A stretch of DNA of 64,000 bases from positions 124,001 through 188,000 of the forward strand of contig JAHRHY010000029.1 of assembly GCA_019671135.1 (NCBI GenBank), read 5' to 3'. This document shows positions 62,685 to 64,000 of this stretch, piece by piece. Each line of letters starts with the position of its first letter. The first letter of the stretch is position 1. The stretch is from Linnemannia hyalina (Eukaryota; Mortierellomycota; Mortierellomycetes; Mortierellales; Mortierellaceae). Both the position numbers and the translations under genes were made by a program. The notes below the pieces were generated by a model. That model did no database searches and had not been told where the DNA came from. It saw only the letters and a program-made list of their open reading frames with translations.

Positions 62685-64000
62685 TTATTGTGATCGATTG
62701 TTTTTAATTGTAGAAGTAGATCTAGTGGTAGGTCTACCTTCTTTAGTGTAGATGTTGTTGGATGCTTTGGTGATGGTCTTAGCTGCTGTGGCAACCGCGG
62801 TCTTGGTTACTGCGCGTCTTGTCCTGGTCCGGGTTGCTGTAGAAACGGCCGTAGCATCCTCCATGGGGAGGTCATTGTTGTCAGAGGGGGTGGGGTGCTC
62901 AGTACTGTAGGCAGCTCTGTCAAGGTCTCCCAGGTCATCTCTCTCCAAGCTGAAGTCCTCATCAAAGGCCTCTTCTCCATTATCCTGAGCTTGATCTTGA
63001 CATTCGCTCATAGTGATGTCATCTTTGGGTGAATTGGAAGGAGAAACCACTAACTGGGACTGAGAGGTCACGTTGGTAGCGGTCAAAGCGGGTTGGGTGT
63101 TTGAAGATGCATCAGGTTGCGAAGAAGCAGAAGGAGTAGTGGAGGAAGAGGAAGGAGAAGAAGAGGAAGAAGTTGAAGGAGAAGAATCAGAAGAAGAGAA
63201 ATGATGAGAAGAAGGAGAAGAGAAAGAAAAAGAGGAAGAAGAAGGAGAAGAGGAGGAAGAAGAGGAGCTAGGAGCGGAAGGGGAGTCAGTGGAGGAGGTG
63301 GAAGTGGATTGCCCTCTCACAGGCATCTTACCTTTCGCTCTCTTTGCATCTCTGGCTGAGAATCTCGAGCAAGTGAAACTGACATGACCGTTGGCGTTGC
63401 ACGTACTGCAGACAATAGCCAAACGCTTGGGGCATTGAAGGAGGAGGTGTCCGTATCCCTTGCAATAGTTGCAGAAGGGTGTGGCTCTGATCCAGCTGAT
63501 TCGGCAAGGCCTTTTCTGGCGGTTGCCCAAGGATAGCAGGCGGTCGATCTTGAAGTCATCTGCAGTGTTGTCACTCTTGACATAAACAGCGAACTGGCTG
63601 CGAGCCTCGTGGTTGCCGTTGGGGGTGGAGAACAGGGGGATCTCGATCTTAATGACTTTGCCCATTTTCTTGACGTCCTCAAAATACCAAGAGCAGAACT
63701 GCTCCAGGTGGATGCCAAAATCAAGGGAAGTCTGGAACTGGCAGTCCGTGAATACGAAACGGGTGATAATTGGGGAACAGTCGATGAAAGGGGAGCGAAC
63801 TGCTTGTCGCCGACAGTAATTGGGGTAGTGGAGACAACCGTAGTATCCAAAGATTCGTGGTACACAATTTCGATGCGGTGGTGGACATTATCAGCGCAAG
63901 GGAAGGCCATGTTGCTGAGAATATGGAGAGGTGCTATGTCATCATGGGCTTTGAATAAGGCTGAATGGGTGGATCTGACTGCATCCGAAAATGCACCAGA
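62685..64000 (-). pseudogene. LINE ORF1 (zinc-knuckle protein), 5' end outside window
   Basis: Reading from the window end: an N-terminal part is open through ATG 63910 (MAFPCADNVHHRIEIVYHES) and shifts frame near 63795. The main frame (to 62685) contains DFGIHLEQFCSWYFEDVKKM and two CCHC knuckles, CNYCKGYGHLLLQC and CSTCNANGHVSFTC, which bind nucleic acid. A long Ser/Pro tract and an acidic then basic C-terminus follow. The TAA stop overlaps the ORF2 ATG by one base. The frameshift makes this copy defective. Confidence 0.8.

Larger units (their letters stand above)
59571..62685 (-). pseudogene. LINE ORF2: endonuclease-reverse transcriptase, interrupted
   Basis: The ATG at 62685 overlaps the ORF1 stop as TAATG. 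The APE-like endonuclease begins MRIASLNVRGLRKQ, DIMALQEINLS and is cut by a TAA at 62521 and by the solo LTR at 61740-62408. Beyond it: FMATFCIMYAPANRTARR, FLLGGLNYIHYAH (the Asp of the usual GGDFN motif is missing), GNKARHTIDYIF, SDHDMLLLTIS. A frameshift near 61300 leads into RT: TPLNKTPGKDGLPFELY, VMILLFKKGDATKLANWRPL, HIGVLLDQEKAYDRV, ELRQGDPLSPLLFNL, LSAYADDLMTL (YADD). It ends early at 59571, so the 3' part is lost. Not functional. Confidence 0.9.

Overview
The window is fungal nuclear DNA. Genes are broken by short GT-AG introns, there is no operon layout, and the base composition is balanced. Crinkler-type N-terminal domains, DIRS retroelements, piggyBac, MULE and Tc1-like transposons and an F-box/LRR-like gene together suggest an early-diverging fungus, most likely of the Mortierellomycota (Mortierella/Linnemannia group). 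That placement is an inference; no rRNA or housekeeping marker is present.

Layout. 1-1.7 kb: decayed piggyBac. 2.5-6.9 kb: an XPG/FEN1-like nuclease module followed, in a splice-compatible frame, by a complete Fanzor1 RNA-guided-nuclease-like module, then a 469-bp MITE. 7.7-8.5 kb: GT31-like glycosyltransferase. 8.8-9.3 kb: third XPG-like fragment. 9.8-10.5 kb: promethin-like lipid-droplet protein. 11-12.5 kb: Argonaute pseudogene split by a solo LTR. 13.7-15.4 kb: second XPG-like copy. 15.7-17 kb: dead mariner. 17.2-18.4 kb: F-box/LRR-like pseudogene. 18.7-20.4 kb: a four-exon ubiquitin C-terminal hydrolase with the full catalytic set. 21 kb: small secreted 8-Cys protein. 22.4-26.4 kb: DIRS element A. 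27-29.5 kb: complete Tc1/IS630-like transposon. 30.3-35.9 kb: two Crinkler N-termini, a gene split by a solo LTR, and a Harbinger-like DDE transposase. 36.3-37 kb: conserved fungal protein. 37.2-39.9 kb: primase-helicase (AEP plus origin-binding-type SF2 helicase). 40.5-41.2 kb: unrecognised conserved-looking protein. 42.7-44 kb: MULE pseudogene cut by DIRS element B (44-47.5 kb). 47.9-50.2 kb: intact MULE transposase. 51.2 kb: solo LTR. 51.9-53 kb: 2OG-Fe(II) dioxygenase. 53.3-54.4 kb: 1.1-kb palindrome. 54.4-56.9 kb: DIRS element C. 57.2-58.8 kb: Gfo/Idh/MocA oxidoreductase. 59.6-64 kb: LINE with a solo LTR and two MITEs nested inside it.

How it fits together. Most of the window is layered transposon debris. 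A minority of genes look functional: the glycosyltransferase, promethin-like, UCH, secreted protein, 36.3-kb, 40.5-kb, dioxygenase and oxidoreductase genes, and two transposases. The most unusual loci are the XPG-Fanzor composite, whose reading frames join through one conventional intron and are separated only by a single in-frame TAA, and the primase-helicase, which resembles replication proteins of large DNA viruses and virus-like elements. A decayed Argonaute, three related DIRS elements with the same overlap architecture, and a four-level transposon nest are further points of interest.
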